64,000 nucleotides of DNA, taken from assembly GCF_002706425.1 (NCBI RefSeq), contig NZ_CP017713.1, forward strand, positions 1,488,001 through 1,552,000, in the 5' to 3' direction. The stretch comes from Loigolactobacillus coryniformis subsp. coryniformis KCTC 3167 = DSM 20001. Lineage in GTDB: Bacteria; Bacillota; Bacilli; Lactobacillales; Lactobacillaceae. The position numbers and the translations under genes were made by a program. Positions 48,886 through 58,905 of the stretch are shown in pieces. Every line of letters starts with the position of its first letter. The first letter of the stretch is position 1. The notes below the pieces were generated by a model. That model saw only the letters and a list, made by a program, of their open reading frames with translations. It had not been told where the DNA came from and ran no database searches.

Positions 48886-48915
48886 TTATCTATTTTCTCA
48901 GCAGACTGTTATACT
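48886..48915 (+). promoter_or_regulatory. Promoter of the metE-like gene
   Basis: TTATCT (48886-48891), 18-bp spacer, TATACT (48910-48915); the weak -35 is consistent with activator dependence. Confidence 0.5.
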
Positions 48916-48949
48916 AATCTCATCAATTAATAACGGAGGCTTTATATTT

Positions 48950-50098
48950 ATGACAAAAACACACTTTCAATTAGTCGGTTCCTTACTTCGTCCAGCTAGC
49001 TTGCTAGACTATAAAAATAAAATCGAACATCGTGATGATATTCAATATCCGTTTTATGACGCTTTTCCTGGCTATCAAGCCGCTGAAGCTGCAGCGGTGA
49101 AGGACGTGATTGCCAAGGAAAAAGCACACGGCATCGATGTATTAACCGATGGTGAATACACGAAATCAATGTGGCATTTAGATTTTATTTGGGGTTTTAG
49201 TGGTATTCGCCGGTTCATCGCTGACAGTGGCTATAATTTCCGCGATCATGACGGTAGTGATTTCCAAACGCGTAAAGATATTGGCATCGAGATCACAGCG
49301 CCACTTTCCGGTAAGAATCATCATTTTCTTGATATTTACCGACAGCTTAAAGCACAAGCCGGTGACAATGACGTGAAATTAACCGTTTGGAGCGCTGCAC
49401 ATGCCTTTGTTGAATTTGGTTACATCGATAAGCTTTACGGCCCTGACCAAGTTTATAAAACGGTTGCTGAACTACACGATGGTTTGTTAGGTGCTTACAA
49501 AGAATTTCTCACTGAATACAAAGCTGCTGGCGGCGAGATCATTCAATTTGATGATTGTTTGTGGGAAATTTTTGCCAGTGACAACAAGCAAAGCCCATTC
49601 AGTACCCGCAATATTAGCCTACAGGACCTAGCTGATGTTGCTGTGAACACAAACAATGAGATTGCTGATTTTGGTCACAAATTAGGCTTAAAAGTATGGA
49701 CCCATAATTGCCGTGGTAACTACGAAAGCCGCCACTTCGCGGAAGGCAGTTACAATACGATTGCGCAAAAGTTTCTCCACGATCAACATTATGATCGCTT
49801 CTTCTTAGAATGGGACGATGACCGTGCAGGGGATATCACCGCTTTGAAGGCACTCGAAGATCGGCCTAACGTCGAAGTCGTGCTCGGATTACTGTCCAGT
49901 AAAACCAGCACCTTAGACGACGAAGACCGTGCTTTGCGTTTATTGACGCAAGCCAGTCAAATTTTGAATAAGGACCAGTTATACCTGTCGCATCAATGTG
50001 GTTTTGCTTCATGCGATTCGGGTAACGAACTGAGTGAAGCTCAACAGTGGGCTAAAATTGACCAAGGGCAAAAGATTGCGGCTAAATTCTGGAATTAA
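48950..50098 (+). CDS. Cobalamin-independent methionine synthase C-terminal-type enzyme (YxjG/YxjH-like)
   Basis: 382 residues, SD CGGAGG. Single MetE-type barrel without the N-terminal MetE half. Zinc-site residues are visible: His and Cys in WTHNCRGNYE, a Glu in FLEWDDDRAG, and a Cys in HQCGFASCDSG. An early QLVGSLLRPASLL is the family start. Paralogues methylate homocysteine or handle related thiols; the methyl donor is unknown. Expression probably answers the divergent LysR regulator. A terminator and then a group II intron follow. Confidence 0.88.
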   Translation: MTKTHFQLVGSLLRPASLLDYKNKIEHRDDIQYPFYDAFPGYQAAEAAAVKDVIAKEKAHGIDVLTDGEYTKSMWHLDFIWGFSGIRRFIADSGYNFRDHDGSDFQTRKDIGIEITAPLSGKNHHFLDIYRQLKAQAGDNDVKLTVWSAAHAFVEFGYIDKLYGPDQVYKTVAELHDGLLGAYKEFLTEYKAAGGEIIQFDDCLWEIFASDNKQSPFSTRNISLQDLADVAVNTNNEIADFGHKLGLKVWTHNCRGNYESRHFAEGSYNTIAQKFLHDQHYDRFFLEWDDDRAGDITALKALEDRPNVEVVLGLLSSKTSTLDDEDRALRLLTQASQILNKDQLYLSHQCGFASCDSGNELSEAQQWAKIDQGQKIAAKFWN

Positions 50099-50132
50099 TT
50101 AGGTAATAGGTAAATAGATCATGACGAAAGTG

Positions 50133-50160
50133 GGACCGTAATTTGCGGTTCTGCTTTTTT
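50133..50160 (+). terminator. Terminator of the metE-like gene, intron insertion target
   Basis: GGACCG (50133-50138) pairs with CGGTTC (50146-50151), with one G-T pair, followed by TGC and six T's ending at 50160. Confidence 0.75.
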
Positions 50161-50161
50161 G

Positions 50162-52068
50162 GTGCGCCCGGCATGGGCGTCAACTAGGTGGTGAAAGTCC
50201 ACTGCGGGCCGTAGTAGTCGGAACCGCTAGCCAAAGGCAAGGCCTTTATCGTGAGGTGAAGACTGAAGGAAGCCTGATGAGCAAAGTACTGCACCGATGA
50301 ACAAGAAGCAGCTATAAGGCCGGAAGTAACTGGATAAGGTGGCCAAACACACTGAAGTCCGATACTACCCGAAGTTACGACAGTAAAGCTGACGGTGACA
50401 TGGTACGAAAGTTGACGTTCTTACCCGGGGAGACCTGTACACACAATCCTGATTTTCTTAGGGAATACCCAAATGACAAGGAAATATGAGTTCAAAGCAA
50501 GTCAGAAATGGCTGGTTAAGTGTACAGGAGTCAGCCGAGGTCATAGTAGTGGGTAACCATGAAGGACCAAACAATAATAACTCATATTGAGACTGGAAGT
50601 GAAGACGATGCGAAAATCGCAGAAAACAGAACAAGCTGACCGCCAGCGGATGATAGGTCTGGAAGACCAAAGACAAACTGGGGCGCGTAGTATCGCCTCC
50701 GGTGAAGGAGAAAAGATGAGTGGCACTCAGTTTCAAGCATTAGTTTTGGCCCGCAACAACCTGAATTTGGCTTATCAACGTGTGGTCAGGAACAAAGGGG
50801 CGGCCGGAGTTGACGGTATGACCGTTGATGAATTGAAACCGTACCTGAAAGTACATCGCGAAGAATTACTCGCAGAATTGGCCAATGGGACTTATAAACC
50901 GGCACCAGTCAAGCAAGTCTCAATTCCAAAGCCCAACGGTGGAACGCGTAAGCTTGGCATTCCGACCGTGATCGACCGGCTAGTCCAGCAGGCCGTGGCC
51001 CAGGTCCTTTCGCCGATATATGAACAGATCTTCGCCAATAATAGTTTTGGTTTTCGACCCCAACGCAGTGCACATGACGCAGTTCAACAGGTCGTTCAGC
51101 TAGATAATGCGGGTTATCACTATGTGGTTGATCTGGATTTGAAGGCCTACTTCGATACGGTTAATCATGACATGCTTATGAAGTTTCTCAAGCAGCGAAT
51201 TAGTGACCGCTGGATACTACGGCTCATTCGCCGTTTTCTGACTAGTGGCACCATGAATGGGCAATTGTTTGAACGCAGTGAGAAAGGCACACCGCAAGGC
51301 GGGCCGATCTCGCCACTGTTAGCGAATATTTATCTCAACGAATTCGACCAAGAACTAGCTAGGCGCGGTCATGAATTTGACCGTTACGCCGATGACTGCA
51401 ATATCTTTGTTAAAAGTCCACGCGCGGGCCAACGAGTCCTCGCTAGTGTGACTCGTTTTCTCGAGCATGAGTTAAAACTCACGCTCAATCAGGAAAAAAC
51501 ACAAGTGGTCGCCACCAACAGAATGAAGTTCTTAGGGTTTACGTTGGGCCACACTAAAGGCAGGGCTTTTCCCTATCCGGTGTGGTCAGCGAAGCAGCGA
51601 GTTAAACAAGCATTGAGGCGGCTGACTAAGCGTAATCGTGGTGTATCCGAAGACCAAATAATGGCAGAGATTCGTCAAAAGATGCGCGGTTGGTTGCAGT
51701 ATTACAGCTTGGGTAGAATGAAGCGGTTCATCACGGAATTAGATGCGTGGCTGCGGTCACGTATTCGCCAGTACATTTGGAAACAATGGAAGAAAGCCAA
51801 AACTAGAGAGAACAACTTGAGCGGATTAGGATTTACGAAAGATGAAGCTAAGCTATCCGCTAACACGCGTAAAGGGTACTGGCGGACAGCGCATAGTAAA
51901 ACGCTGTGCCGTACCCTAACTAACAAAGAGCTGGAACGTCGTGGACTCATTAACTTGAGTCAGACGCTCCAGCAAATTCAGAGTGCTTAAATTATTGAAC
52001 CGCCGTATACGGAACCGTACGTACGGTGGTGTGAGAGGACGGTAACTTACAATTACCTCCTACTCGAT
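50162..52068 (+). mobile_element. Group II intron with maturase gene, about 1.9 kb
   Basis: 5' boundary GTGCGCCCGGCATGGGCG, a typical group II start; catalytic domain V region near 51998-52042 (GCCGTATACGGAACCG, then GTACGTACGGT and GGTGTGAGAGGACGG); 3' end CTCCTACTCGAT at 52068. The end is set by family pattern, not by comparison with an empty site. It stands 1 bp after the T-run of a terminator, the kind of target preferred by group IIC introns. The ORF sits in domain IV. Confidence 0.87.
50608..51990 (+). CDS. ltrA: Group II intron reverse transcriptase/maturase
   Basis: 460 residues from ATG 50608 (MRKSQKTEQADRQ); ATG 50716 behind AAGGAG would give a 424-residue form that starts at MSGTQF. 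RT domain with GAAGVDGMTVDEL, NGGTRKLGIPTVIDR, SFGFRPQRSAHDA, the catalytic RYADDCNIF (about residue 270) and KFLGFTLG; then the maturase X domain (about 330-430, WLQYYSLG). No HNH endonuclease domain follows. Splices the intron RNA and makes its cDNA at new sites. Confidence 0.93.
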   Translation: MRKSQKTEQADRQRMIGLEDQRQTGARSIASGEGEKMSGTQFQALVLARNNLNLAYQRVVRNKGAAGVDGMTVDELKPYLKVHREELLAELANGTYKPAPVKQVSIPKPNGGTRKLGIPTVIDRLVQQAVAQVLSPIYEQIFANNSFGFRPQRSAHDAVQQVVQLDNAGYHYVVDLDLKAYFDTVNHDMLMKFLKQRISDRWILRLIRRFLTSGTMNGQLFERSEKGTPQGGPISPLLANIYLNEFDQELARRGHEFDRYADDCNIFVKSPRAGQRVLASVTRFLEHELKLTLNQEKTQVVATNRMKFLGFTLGHTKGRAFPYPVWSAKQRVKQALRRLTKRNRGVSEDQIMAEIRQKMRGWLQYYSLGRMKRFITELDAWLRSRIRQYIWKQWKKAKTRENNLSGLGFTKDEAKLSANTRKGYWRTAHSKTLCRTLTNKELERRGLINLSQTLQQIQSA

Positions 52069-52733
52069 TTTGCTGATTAAGGAATAGAGATGGCTAAGGA
52101 TTATCTAATACCAAAATATCAGCAACCCCCCATCAGGTTGACCTGTTAGCTACATTTAAACATAAAAATACCATTCAATTGTTTTAATATTCCAGTGAAA
52201 ATCATTCCAAGTATTCCGGAATTTTCATAATTTTGCGTTCCGAATCTATGATTACCAAAAGCTTGTAAATTCTAGAGAAACAGTTCAGGCTATATAGAAT
52301 AAAAACGTTGGCTGTGGCAAACTACTGAATAGTAGGTTATTGCTTTAACTTAAGTAAGTCGTCTTTCATCAATACTGGTTAACTAGGCATGTAAGGTCAG
52401 ACCATTTAGAAAATAAGTTACGAACTCAGTCTATCAGCTGTTTTTGGTTATTGATATAAATTTTTATTGGAAATAACACCACTATTTAAAATTATCAACA
52501 AATGGTAAAATAGAATTTACTGATCAAAATTGCATTTTATACTATTCGTGGAATTATATGCACCTAATCTAATCGGTGTACCAAGTTAATGAATTTGTAA
52601 ACGAAGTAGCAATAAAAATCTTATAATAAAACATGCCTTATTTGCCCTTTACATATGGCAAATTTATGGCAAATTCCACGATTTTTATAACCTTGAGGGC
52701 TTCAAACCCTTGATATGAAAGGAGTTACACAAC
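52069..52733. other. 665-bp AT-rich gene-free region between intron and rbgA
   Basis: No ORF with an SD. Near its end ATGGCAAATT is repeated (52655-52664 and 52666-52675, 11-bp period), followed by CCTTGAGGGCTTCAAACCCT. Such short repeats next to a gene start resemble integrase arm sites, but there is no integrase. Base composition is clearly more AT-rich than the neighbours. The rbgA SD AAAGGAG closes the region. Confidence 0.5.
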
Positions 52734-53591
52734 ATGGCAACTATTCAATGGTATCCTGGTCACATGGCGAAAGCTAAAAAACAGGTCCAAGAAAAATTAC
52801 ATTTAGTTGATATTGTGTTAGAAATTGTTGATGCGCGTTTACCATTAGCTTCGCGCAATCCAATTCTTGATCAAATCATTCAGCAGAAACCGCGTTTGAT
52901 GATTTTAAATAAGGCCGATTTGGCTGATCCAGCGTTAAATGCTGCGTGGATCAATTACTTTAAGCAACACGATCTACCGGCCATCAGTATCGATTCGCAA
53001 CACAATCACAATGTCCAACAAATCGAAAAGCAAGCGCAGGTGATTTTAGCAGACAAAATTGCCCGGCAGCAAGCTAGAGGGATCAAGAATAAACCGATCC
53101 GCGCGATCTGTATTGGCATCCCTAACGTCGGCAAGTCCACAATCCTAAATCGCTTGGTTAAGCGTAATGTAGCGATTACTGGGAATCATCCTGGGGTAAC
53201 TAAGAAGCAGCAATGGTTAAAGGCCGGCAAGAGTTTAGAGTTACTAGACACACCAGGGATCTTATGGCCTAAATTTGAGGATCCGTTGGTTGGCAAAAAA
53301 TTGGCATTAACTGGCGCAATCAAGGATTCGCTGTATCACGCTGATGACGTTGCGCTGTATGCACTTGCGTTCTTCAAGCAATACTTTCCTGAACGGCTCC
53401 AGAAGCGTTACCGTTTAACCGAAGCTGACTTTGAACTAACTGACCCTGATCTATTATTGAAGATAACGGCTGATCTAGGTTTGAAAGACGATTACGAACG
53501 GGCTAGTGAGCGGCTAATTTTGGATTGCCGTAAGGGTAAGTTAGGTCGTTATACATTGGATCAAGTCACCGAGGCGGCTGCCAATGACTGA
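52734..53591 (+). CDS. rbgA: Ribosome biogenesis GTPase RbgA (YlqF)
   Basis: Circularly permuted GTPase needed for late 50S assembly. 285 residues, SD AAAGGAG. Starts IQWYPGHMAKAKKQ. The G motifs come in permuted order: G4 NKAD (about 60), G1 GIPNVGKST (about 130), G2 NHPGVT and G3 DTPG (about 175). The C-terminal helical domain (about 215-280) binds the ribosome. Overlaps rnhB by 8 nt; the pair is conserved in Firmicutes. Confidence 0.96.
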   Translation: MATIQWYPGHMAKAKKQVQEKLHLVDIVLEIVDARLPLASRNPILDQIIQQKPRLMILNKADLADPALNAAWINYFKQHDLPAISIDSQHNHNVQQIEKQAQVILADKIARQQARGIKNKPIRAICIGIPNVGKSTILNRLVKRNVAITGNHPGVTKKQQWLKAGKSLELLDTPGILWPKFEDPLVGKKLALTGAIKDSLYHADDVALYALAFFKQYFPERLQKRYRLTEADFELTDPDLLLKITADLGLKDDYERASERLILDCRKGKLGRYTLDQVTEAAAND

Positions 53592-54342
53592 ATCGATCGC
53601 GCAAGTTAAGCAGCATCTTAGCATTGAGCCAACTGCTGAATATTTGGCACAGTTGGCGACTGATCCACGCAAGGGTGTGCAACAATGCTTGCTACAATAT
53701 GAAAAAAAGCAGGCCGCTTTAGCTGCTAAAAAAGTGGCCTTTTTAGCGCGACGGCAATATGAGGATCGTTTATGGCCAAATTATCCGCAAATCGCTGGAA
53801 TCGATGAAGTTGGCCGTGGGCCGTTAGCAGGTCCAGTCGTGACCGCGGCCGTGATTTTACCGCATGATTTTGCGGTTTATGATGTCAATGATTCAAAGCA
53901 ATTATCGGCGACCAAACGGCAACTGCTGTATCGCCAAATTTTGGAGCAAGCGGTTAGTGTATCAATTGGTATCAGTGATGTCGCAACAATTGATCGAGTC
54001 AATATTTTAGAGGCGACCAAGTTGACCATGTCGCAGGCCATTGCTGGTTTAAGCGTACCGCCAGATCATTTATTGATCGATGCTGTGAAACTGAATACCG
54101 ATATTCCGACGATCAGTATGTTTAAAGGTGATAGTCATAGTATCAGTATTGCGGCGGCTAGCATTGTGGCCAAAGTCGTACGTGATCACTTGATGTTGGC
54201 TTATGATCAGGCCTATCCAGGCTATGATTTCGCCGATAACGAAGGTTATGGTACAGCCAAGCACTTAGCTGGACTGGCAAAATATGGCGTCACTCCGATT
54301 CATCGCCGTAGTTTTGCACCGGTAAAAAAATATTTAGCATAA
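53584..54342 (+). CDS. rnhB: Ribonuclease HII
   Basis: Removes ribonucleotides from DNA and RNA-DNA hybrids. 252 residues. An N-terminal Gln/Lys-rich extension (about 1-65) precedes the catalytic core, which starts IAGIDEVGRGPLAGPVVTAA (Asp-Glu pair); further acidic residues are in LLIDAVKL and VVRDHLM. The ATG overlaps the end of rbgA. A hairpin containing the next gene's SD begins just after its stop. Confidence 0.95.
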   Translation: MTESIAQVKQHLSIEPTAEYLAQLATDPRKGVQQCLLQYEKKQAALAAKKVAFLARRQYEDRLWPNYPQIAGIDEVGRGPLAGPVVTAAVILPHDFAVYDVNDSKQLSATKRQLLYRQILEQAVSVSIGISDVATIDRVNILEATKLTMSQAIAGLSVPPDHLLIDAVKLNTDIPTISMFKGDSHSISIAAASIVAKVVRDHLMLAYDQAYPGYDFADNEGYGTAKHLAGLAKYGVTPIHRRSFAPVKKYLA

Positions 54343-54345
54343 TTT

Positions 54346-54393
54346 AGCGTTCCTTTGCGTAGTTTTATAGTAAACAACCGAAGGAGCGTTTTT
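54346..54393 (+). promoter_or_regulatory. Hairpin plus T-run that embeds the dprA SD
   Basis: AGCGTTCCTTTG (54346-54357) pairs over 12 positions, three of them G-T, with CGAAGGAGCGTT (54379-54390). The 3' arm contains the SD AAGGAG and is followed by TTTTT and directly by the ATG. It looks like a terminator and a translation blocker at once. Confidence 0.6.
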
Positions 54394-55257
54394 ATGCTAC
54401 CCCAAACTTTTTTACTAAAACTGCATCTCTGCCCTGGAATCGGCCAGGTGGGTGAACTGCGTATTGCTGAATACTTACGGCAACGTCCAACAGCTCAATT
54501 AGACGTTACACAACTATGTCAGCTAGCACGCTTAAATGCACGACAGACTCAACACTTACAACAAGCTTGGCTGAGCCCACAATTGGCTATGGCTGTACGT
54601 CAGCATCAGCAGATCAATACTTTGACCTGGCTTGATGCTGCTTATCCTGAATATTTACGTGAAAGTTATCGCCCGCCGGCTGTATTATTCTATCAAGGTG
54701 ATTTAAACCTATTGCAGCAGCCGGTATTAGCTTTAGTTGGTGCGCGGCAAGCGACTAATTATACCCAACGTGTGCTCAGCCAATTTATGCCGGCGTTAGT
54801 CGCTAATCAAGTCGTGACGATCAGTGGTTTGGCCGCAGGCGCTGATCGAATGGCACATTTAACCACGTTAGCTGCTCATGGTTCGACGATTGCAGTGATT
54901 GGTACAGGTCTAGATGTTTATTATCCACGAGTTAATCAAGCACTGCAGCAGCGTATTGCCACAACTGGCCTAGTGTTAACCGAATATCCATTAGGCAGTT
55001 CACCGCAGCGGCATCACTTTCCCGAGCGGAACCGAATTCTGGCTGGCTTGTGTCAAGCATTATGTGTGACTGAAGCACGTCACCACAGTGGTAGCTTGAT
55101 TACCGCTAATTTAGCGTTACAGGCTAATCGTAATGTTTTAGCGGTGCCAGGGGCATTGTGGCAACCACTCTCGGTCGGCTGTAATCAGCTAATTGCTGCC
55201 GGTGCGCGGCCGGCACTTTCGGCCACTGATCTACTTGAAGAATTGGCTATTATATGA
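54394..55257 (+). CDS. dprA: DNA-processing protein DprA (Smf)
   Basis: Loads RecA on incoming single-stranded DNA in natural transformation. 287 residues from ATG 54394; the upstream frame from 54355 runs through the SD hairpin. Rossmann-like core with LALVGARQATNYT, ISGLAAGADRMAH, VIGTGLDVYYPR, FPERNRILAGL and SGSLITANLAL. It lacks the C-terminal winged helix of longer forms. Position before topA is standard. Expression in competence is not evident from promoter elements here. Confidence 0.95.
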   Translation: MLPQTFLLKLHLCPGIGQVGELRIAEYLRQRPTAQLDVTQLCQLARLNARQTQHLQQAWLSPQLAMAVRQHQQINTLTWLDAAYPEYLRESYRPPAVLFYQGDLNLLQQPVLALVGARQATNYTQRVLSQFMPALVANQVVTISGLAAGADRMAHLTTLAAHGSTIAVIGTGLDVYYPRVNQALQQRIATTGLVLTEYPLGSSPQRHHFPERNRILAGLCQALCVTEARHHSGSLITANLALQANRNVLAVPGALWQPLSVGCNQLIAAGARPALSATDLLEELAII

Positions 55258-55276
55258 AGGAAAAATTTACTTTCAG

Positions 55277-55306
55277 TTGACAAACCGCTTCAGCTTGGCA
55301 TATGAT
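55277..55306 (+). promoter_or_regulatory. Strong promoter for topA
   Basis: TTGACA (55277-55282), 18-bp spacer, TATGAT (55301-55306), about 50 bp before topA. Confidence 0.8.
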
Positions 55307-55354
55307 GTTTTACGATTCGTTAGCGTTAAACAAACGAACTGAAAGGGGATTGTC

Positions 55355-57430
55355 ATGGCGTATAAAAACCTCGTGATCGTTGAATCACCATCAAAAGCCA
55401 AGACGATTGAAAAATATCTCGGCCGCAATTACAAAGTCGTGGCGAGTCTCGGCCATATTCGCGACTTACCTAAAAGTAAAATGGGGGTCGACTTCGAAAA
55501 TAATTACGAACCACATTACATTTCCATTCGTGGTAAAGGTGATGTGATTAAAGACTTAAAAAAATATGCTAAAAAGGCGGAACACGTTTACCTAGCATCT
55601 GATCCCGATCGTGAAGGTGAAGCAATTGCTTGGCACGTGTCCCATATTTTAGGCCTTGATCCAGCTGGTAAAAATCGAGTCACCTTTAACGAAATCACTA
55701 AAGATGCCGTTAAGAATGCTTTTAAATCACCGCGCAGTATCGATATGGATTTAGTTGATGCCCAGCAAGCGCGGCGGATCATGGACCGAATTGTTGGTTA
55801 TTCGATTTCGCCATTATTATGGAAGAAAGTTAAAAAAGGCCTTAGTGCCGGCCGCGTTCAATCGATTGCTTTGAAACTGATCATTGATCGTGAAAATGAA
55901 ATCAAAGCTTTTAAGCCAGAAGAATACTGGACGATCGATTCGCAATTTAAAAAAGGGACGAAAAAATTTGAAGCTAGTTTTTACGGTATCGCTGGTAAAA
56001 AGAAAGCTTTGAAGAATGAAAAAGCGGCCCAGGAAGTTGTTGATCGCATCGATCCTAAGGCTGACTTTGATATTGTTAAAGTGACTAAGCGTGAACGTAA
56101 ACGATTCCCACAAGCACCGTTTACGACTAGTTCTTTACAGCAAGAAGCTGTACGTCGCTTGAATTTCCGTACACGGAAAACCATGATGGTGGCCCAGCAA
56201 TTGTACGAAGGTATCAACCTTGGTGGACGGCAAGGAACAGTCGGTTTGATTACCTATATGCGGACTGACTCAACCCGGATCTCGCAGGTTGCCAAGCACG
56301 AAGCCAGCCATTTTCTCCATGAAAACTATGGTGAAGAGTTTGCGGCCTTGAAGATTCATAAAACTAAGAACCCTGAAGGCTCGCAGGACGCCCATGAAGC
56401 AATTCGACCATCATCTGTTTTGCGGACACCGAAGAGTCTTGAAGGTGTTTTGAACAAAGACCAGATGAAATTATACCAACTGATTTGGTCACGTTTCTTG
56501 GCTAGCCAAATGACACCAGCAATTTTGGATACGATGGCGGTTACGATTGAGCAAAATGGGGTCACTTATAAAGCCAATGGTTCCAAGATGAAGTTTGCTG
56601 GTTTTACTAAAGTTTATGATTCAGGTAAAGCGGACAAGAAGGACAACATGCTGCCTGACTTAGCTGAGGGCGATACGGTCAAGTTAGTTAAAAATGATCC
56701 TAATCAGCATTTTACTCAGCCACCAGCACGTTTTTCTGAAGCAACTTTGATCAAAACGCTGGAAGAAAATGGCGTTGGTCGGCCATCGACTTACGCACCA
56801 ACTATTGAGACGATTCAACGGCGCTACTACGTTAAGCTAGAAGCTAAGCGGTTTGAACCAACCGAATTAGGTGAAATCGTTAATAGTATTATCGTTGATT
56901 TTTTCCCGGATATCGTCAATATTGACTTTACTGCTGGATTAGAAAATGATCTTGATGGCATTGAAGCTGGTAAGCGCCAGTGGATCAAGGTCGTTGATGA
57001 GTTTTACCAACCGTTTGAAAAGGAAGTCACCTCGGCAGAAACTAAGATCGAAAAAGTCCAGATCAAGGACGAACCAGCTGGTTTTGATTGTGATATTTGT
57101 GGGGCACCAATGGTGATCAAACTCGGCCGTTACGGTAAGTTTTATGCCTGCAGTCGCTTTCCTGATTGTCGCAACACCAAGCCAATCACTAAAGAAATCG
57201 GCGTTATTTGTCCACAATGTCACGAAGGACAAGTGGTTGAACGTAAGTCTAAGAAAAAGCGAATCTTCTATGGTTGCAGTCGCTACCCTGACTGTGATTT
57301 TGTGACCTGGGATAAGCCGGTCGGCCGTGATTGTCCCAAAGATGGTCATTATTTAGTCGAGAAAAAAGTCAAAGGTGGTAAGCAAGTCGTTTGCCCAAAT
57401 GGCGATTACGAAGAACCTGTCCAGAAATAG
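55355..57430 (+). CDS. topA: DNA topoisomerase I
   Basis: Type IA topoisomerase that relaxes negative supercoils. 691 residues, SD AAAGGGG. TOPRIM domain (about 3-115, [17 protein letters not shown] and [14 protein letters not shown]), active-site Tyr in [11 protein letters not shown] (about 301), then the gate domains. The C terminus has two four-Cys zinc modules (CDICG...CSRFPDC and CPQC...CSRYPDC) and a third in which the last Cys pair is incomplete (CPKDG...CPNGDYEE). Own strong promoter. Confidence 0.96.
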   Translation: MAYKNLVIVESPSKAKTIEKYLGRNYKVVASLGHIRDLPKSKMGVDFENNYEPHYISIRGKGDVIKDLKKYAKKAEHVYLASDPDREGEAIAWHVSHILGLDPAGKNRVTFNEITKDAVKNAFKSPRSIDMDLVDAQQARRIMDRIVGYSISPLLWKKVKKGLSAGRVQSIALKLIIDRENEIKAFKPEEYWTIDSQFKKGTKKFEASFYGIAGKKKALKNEKAAQEVVDRIDPKADFDIVKVTKRERKRFPQAPFTTSSLQQEAVRRLNFRTRKTMMVAQQLYEGINLGGRQGTVGLITYMRTDSTRISQVAKHEASHFLHENYGEEFAALKIHKTKNPEGSQDAHEAIRPSSVLRTPKSLEGVLNKDQMKLYQLIWSRFLASQMTPAILDTMAVTIEQNGVTYKANGSKMKFAGFTKVYDSGKADKKDNMLPDLAEGDTVKLVKNDPNQHFTQPPARFSEATLIKTLEENGVGRPSTYAPTIETIQRRYYVKLEAKRFEPTELGEIVNSIIVDFFPDIVNIDFTAGLENDLDGIEAGKRQWIKVVDEFYQPFEKEVTSAETKIEKVQIKDEPAGFDCDICGAPMVIKLGRYGKFYACSRFPDCRNTKPITKEIGVICPQCHEGQVVERKSKKKRIFYGCSRYPDCDFVTWDKPVGRDCPKDGHYLVEKKVKGGKQVVCPNGDYEEPVQK

Positions 57431-57477
57431 TAGGCGTTGAAGAAATATTTACGCTAAATTAACGGTAAAAATAACGT

Positions 57478-57500
57478 AGTCGTATTTTTCAAATGCGACT
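57478..57500 (+). other. Hairpin between topA and trmFO
   Basis: AGTCGTATTT (57478-57487) pairs with AAATGCGACT (57491-57500), one G-T pair, 3-nt loop. No T-run follows, so it is probably not a terminator. Confidence 0.5.
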
Positions 57501-57528
57501 TAATGTGAAATAGAAATGAGGAACGAAT

Positions 57529-58842
57529 ATGACACAAAATGTCCCCCATATCAATGTGATCGGTGCCGGTTTAGCTGGTAGTGAAGCCGCTTGGCAAGCA
57601 GCACAACGCGGTGTCCATGTTGATCTTTATGAAATGCGACCAGTAAAAACGACACCCGCTCATCACACAGCCCAATTTGCTGAATTAGTTTGTACCAATT
57701 CGTTGCGGGCAAATCAAATTACCAATGCGGTGGGTTTATTAAAAGAAGAAATGCGCCAACTTAATTCAGTAATTTTAGCAGCAGCGGATCAAAATGCCGT
57801 CCCGGCTGGTGGGGCTTTAGCTGTCGATCGGGAACCTTTTTCAGCTTCAGTGACCGAACGAATCAAATCATTGCCTAATGTGACTGTGCATAACGAAGAA
57901 CTAACGGCCTTTCCCGAAGGACCAACAGTCGTTGCTACTGGTCCGTTGACTTCACCAGAATTGGCCAAGCAGATCCAAGCGCTTAACGATAGCGATGGCT
58001 TGTACTTTTACGATGCCGCCGCACCGATCCTCGATAAAAATAGTATTGATTTTGATAAAGTTTATCTGAAATCACGCTATGATAAAGGTGAAGCTGCCTA
58101 CCTTAATTGCCCAATGGACAAGCAAGAATTTGAAACTTTCTATAAGGCCTTGATCACCGCAGAAACCGCTGAAATGCATGGCTTTGAAGATGAAAAGTTT
58201 TTTGAAGGCTGTATGCCAATCGAAGTGATGGCGAAACGTGGGTTAAAAACCATGCTGTTTGGACCGTTGAAACCAGTTGGTTTAGAAGATCCACGAACCG
58301 GTAAACAACCTTATGCCGTCATTCAGCTACGCCAGGACAACGCTGCAGGAAGCCTGTACAATATCGTCGGCTTCCAGACCCATTTAAAATGGGGCGAGCA
58401 AAAGCGGGTTTTTCGCTTGATCCCTGGTCTAGAAAACGCTGAATTCGTACGTTATGGCGTCATGCATCGTAATACGTTTATGCGTTCTCCAGAGTTACTT
58501 GAACCGACGTACCAATCTAAAAAGCGAGCTGATTTATTCTTTGCTGGTCAGATGACTGGTGTTGAGGGTTATGTTGAAAGTGCTGCTAGCGGCTTAGTGG
58601 CTGGGCTCAATGCTGCTCGCTTGGCGCAGGAACAGGCACCAGTCGTTTTCCCACAAGAAACAGCAATTGGTGCGATGGCGCATTATATTACCCATACTAG
58701 TGCTAAGCATTTCCAACCAATGAACGCTAACTTTGGTATCGTTAAGGCGTTACCGCAAAAAATCCGCGATAAACAATTGCGTAATCAAACTTTAGCTGAG
58801 CGTTCTTTAGCAACTTTAGCTGAATTTAAGCAACAACTATAG
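57529..58842 (+). CDS. trmFO: tRNA m5U54 methyltransferase, folate/FAD dependent
   Basis: Methylates U54 of tRNA with methylene-tetrahydrofolate and FADH2. 437 residues, SD GAGGAACG. N-terminal FAD-binding motif [16 protein letters not shown] and [15 protein letters not shown]; a Cys-containing [12 protein letters not shown]; and [13 protein letters not shown] carrying the catalytic-type Cys; [18 protein letters not shown] closes the FAD site. Between topA and xerC, as in Bacillus. Confidence 0.96.
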   Translation: MTQNVPHINVIGAGLAGSEAAWQAAQRGVHVDLYEMRPVKTTPAHHTAQFAELVCTNSLRANQITNAVGLLKEEMRQLNSVILAAADQNAVPAGGALAVDREPFSASVTERIKSLPNVTVHNEELTAFPEGPTVVATGPLTSPELAKQIQALNDSDGLYFYDAAAPILDKNSIDFDKVYLKSRYDKGEAAYLNCPMDKQEFETFYKALITAETAEMHGFEDEKFFEGCMPIEVMAKRGLKTMLFGPLKPVGLEDPRTGKQPYAVIQLRQDNAAGSLYNIVGFQTHLKWGEQKRVFRLIPGLENAEFVRYGVMHRNTFMRSPELLEPTYQSKKRADLFFAGQMTGVEGYVESAASGLVAGLNAARLAQEQAPVVFPQETAIGAMAHYITHTSAKHFQPMNANFGIVKALPQKIRDKQLRNQTLAERSLATLAEFKQQL

Positions 58843-58861
58843 CTTCCTTTTTAAATTCTTT

Positions 58862-58905
58862 CCGACTTGTGTTACAGTGAATGCATTAAGTCGGGAGGGA
58901 TTTTT
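58862..58905 (+). promoter_or_regulatory. Hairpin plus T-run overlapping the xerC SD
   Basis: CCGACTT (58862-58868) pairs perfectly with AAGTCGG (58888-58894). GGGAGG (58893-58898) lies at the base of the 3' arm, TTTTTT follows, then the TTG start. Same design as before dprA: a terminator-like structure that shares bases with the ribosome-binding site. Confidence 0.6.

Noticed and set aside
50608-51990. Reverse transcriptase of a retron or diversity-generating element
   Set aside because: The maturase X domain, GTGCG 5' end and domain V sequence identify a group II intron.
56939-57349. 136-codon minus-strand ORF inside topA
   Set aside because: No SD and no family pattern; it mirrors the zinc-finger coding frame of topA.
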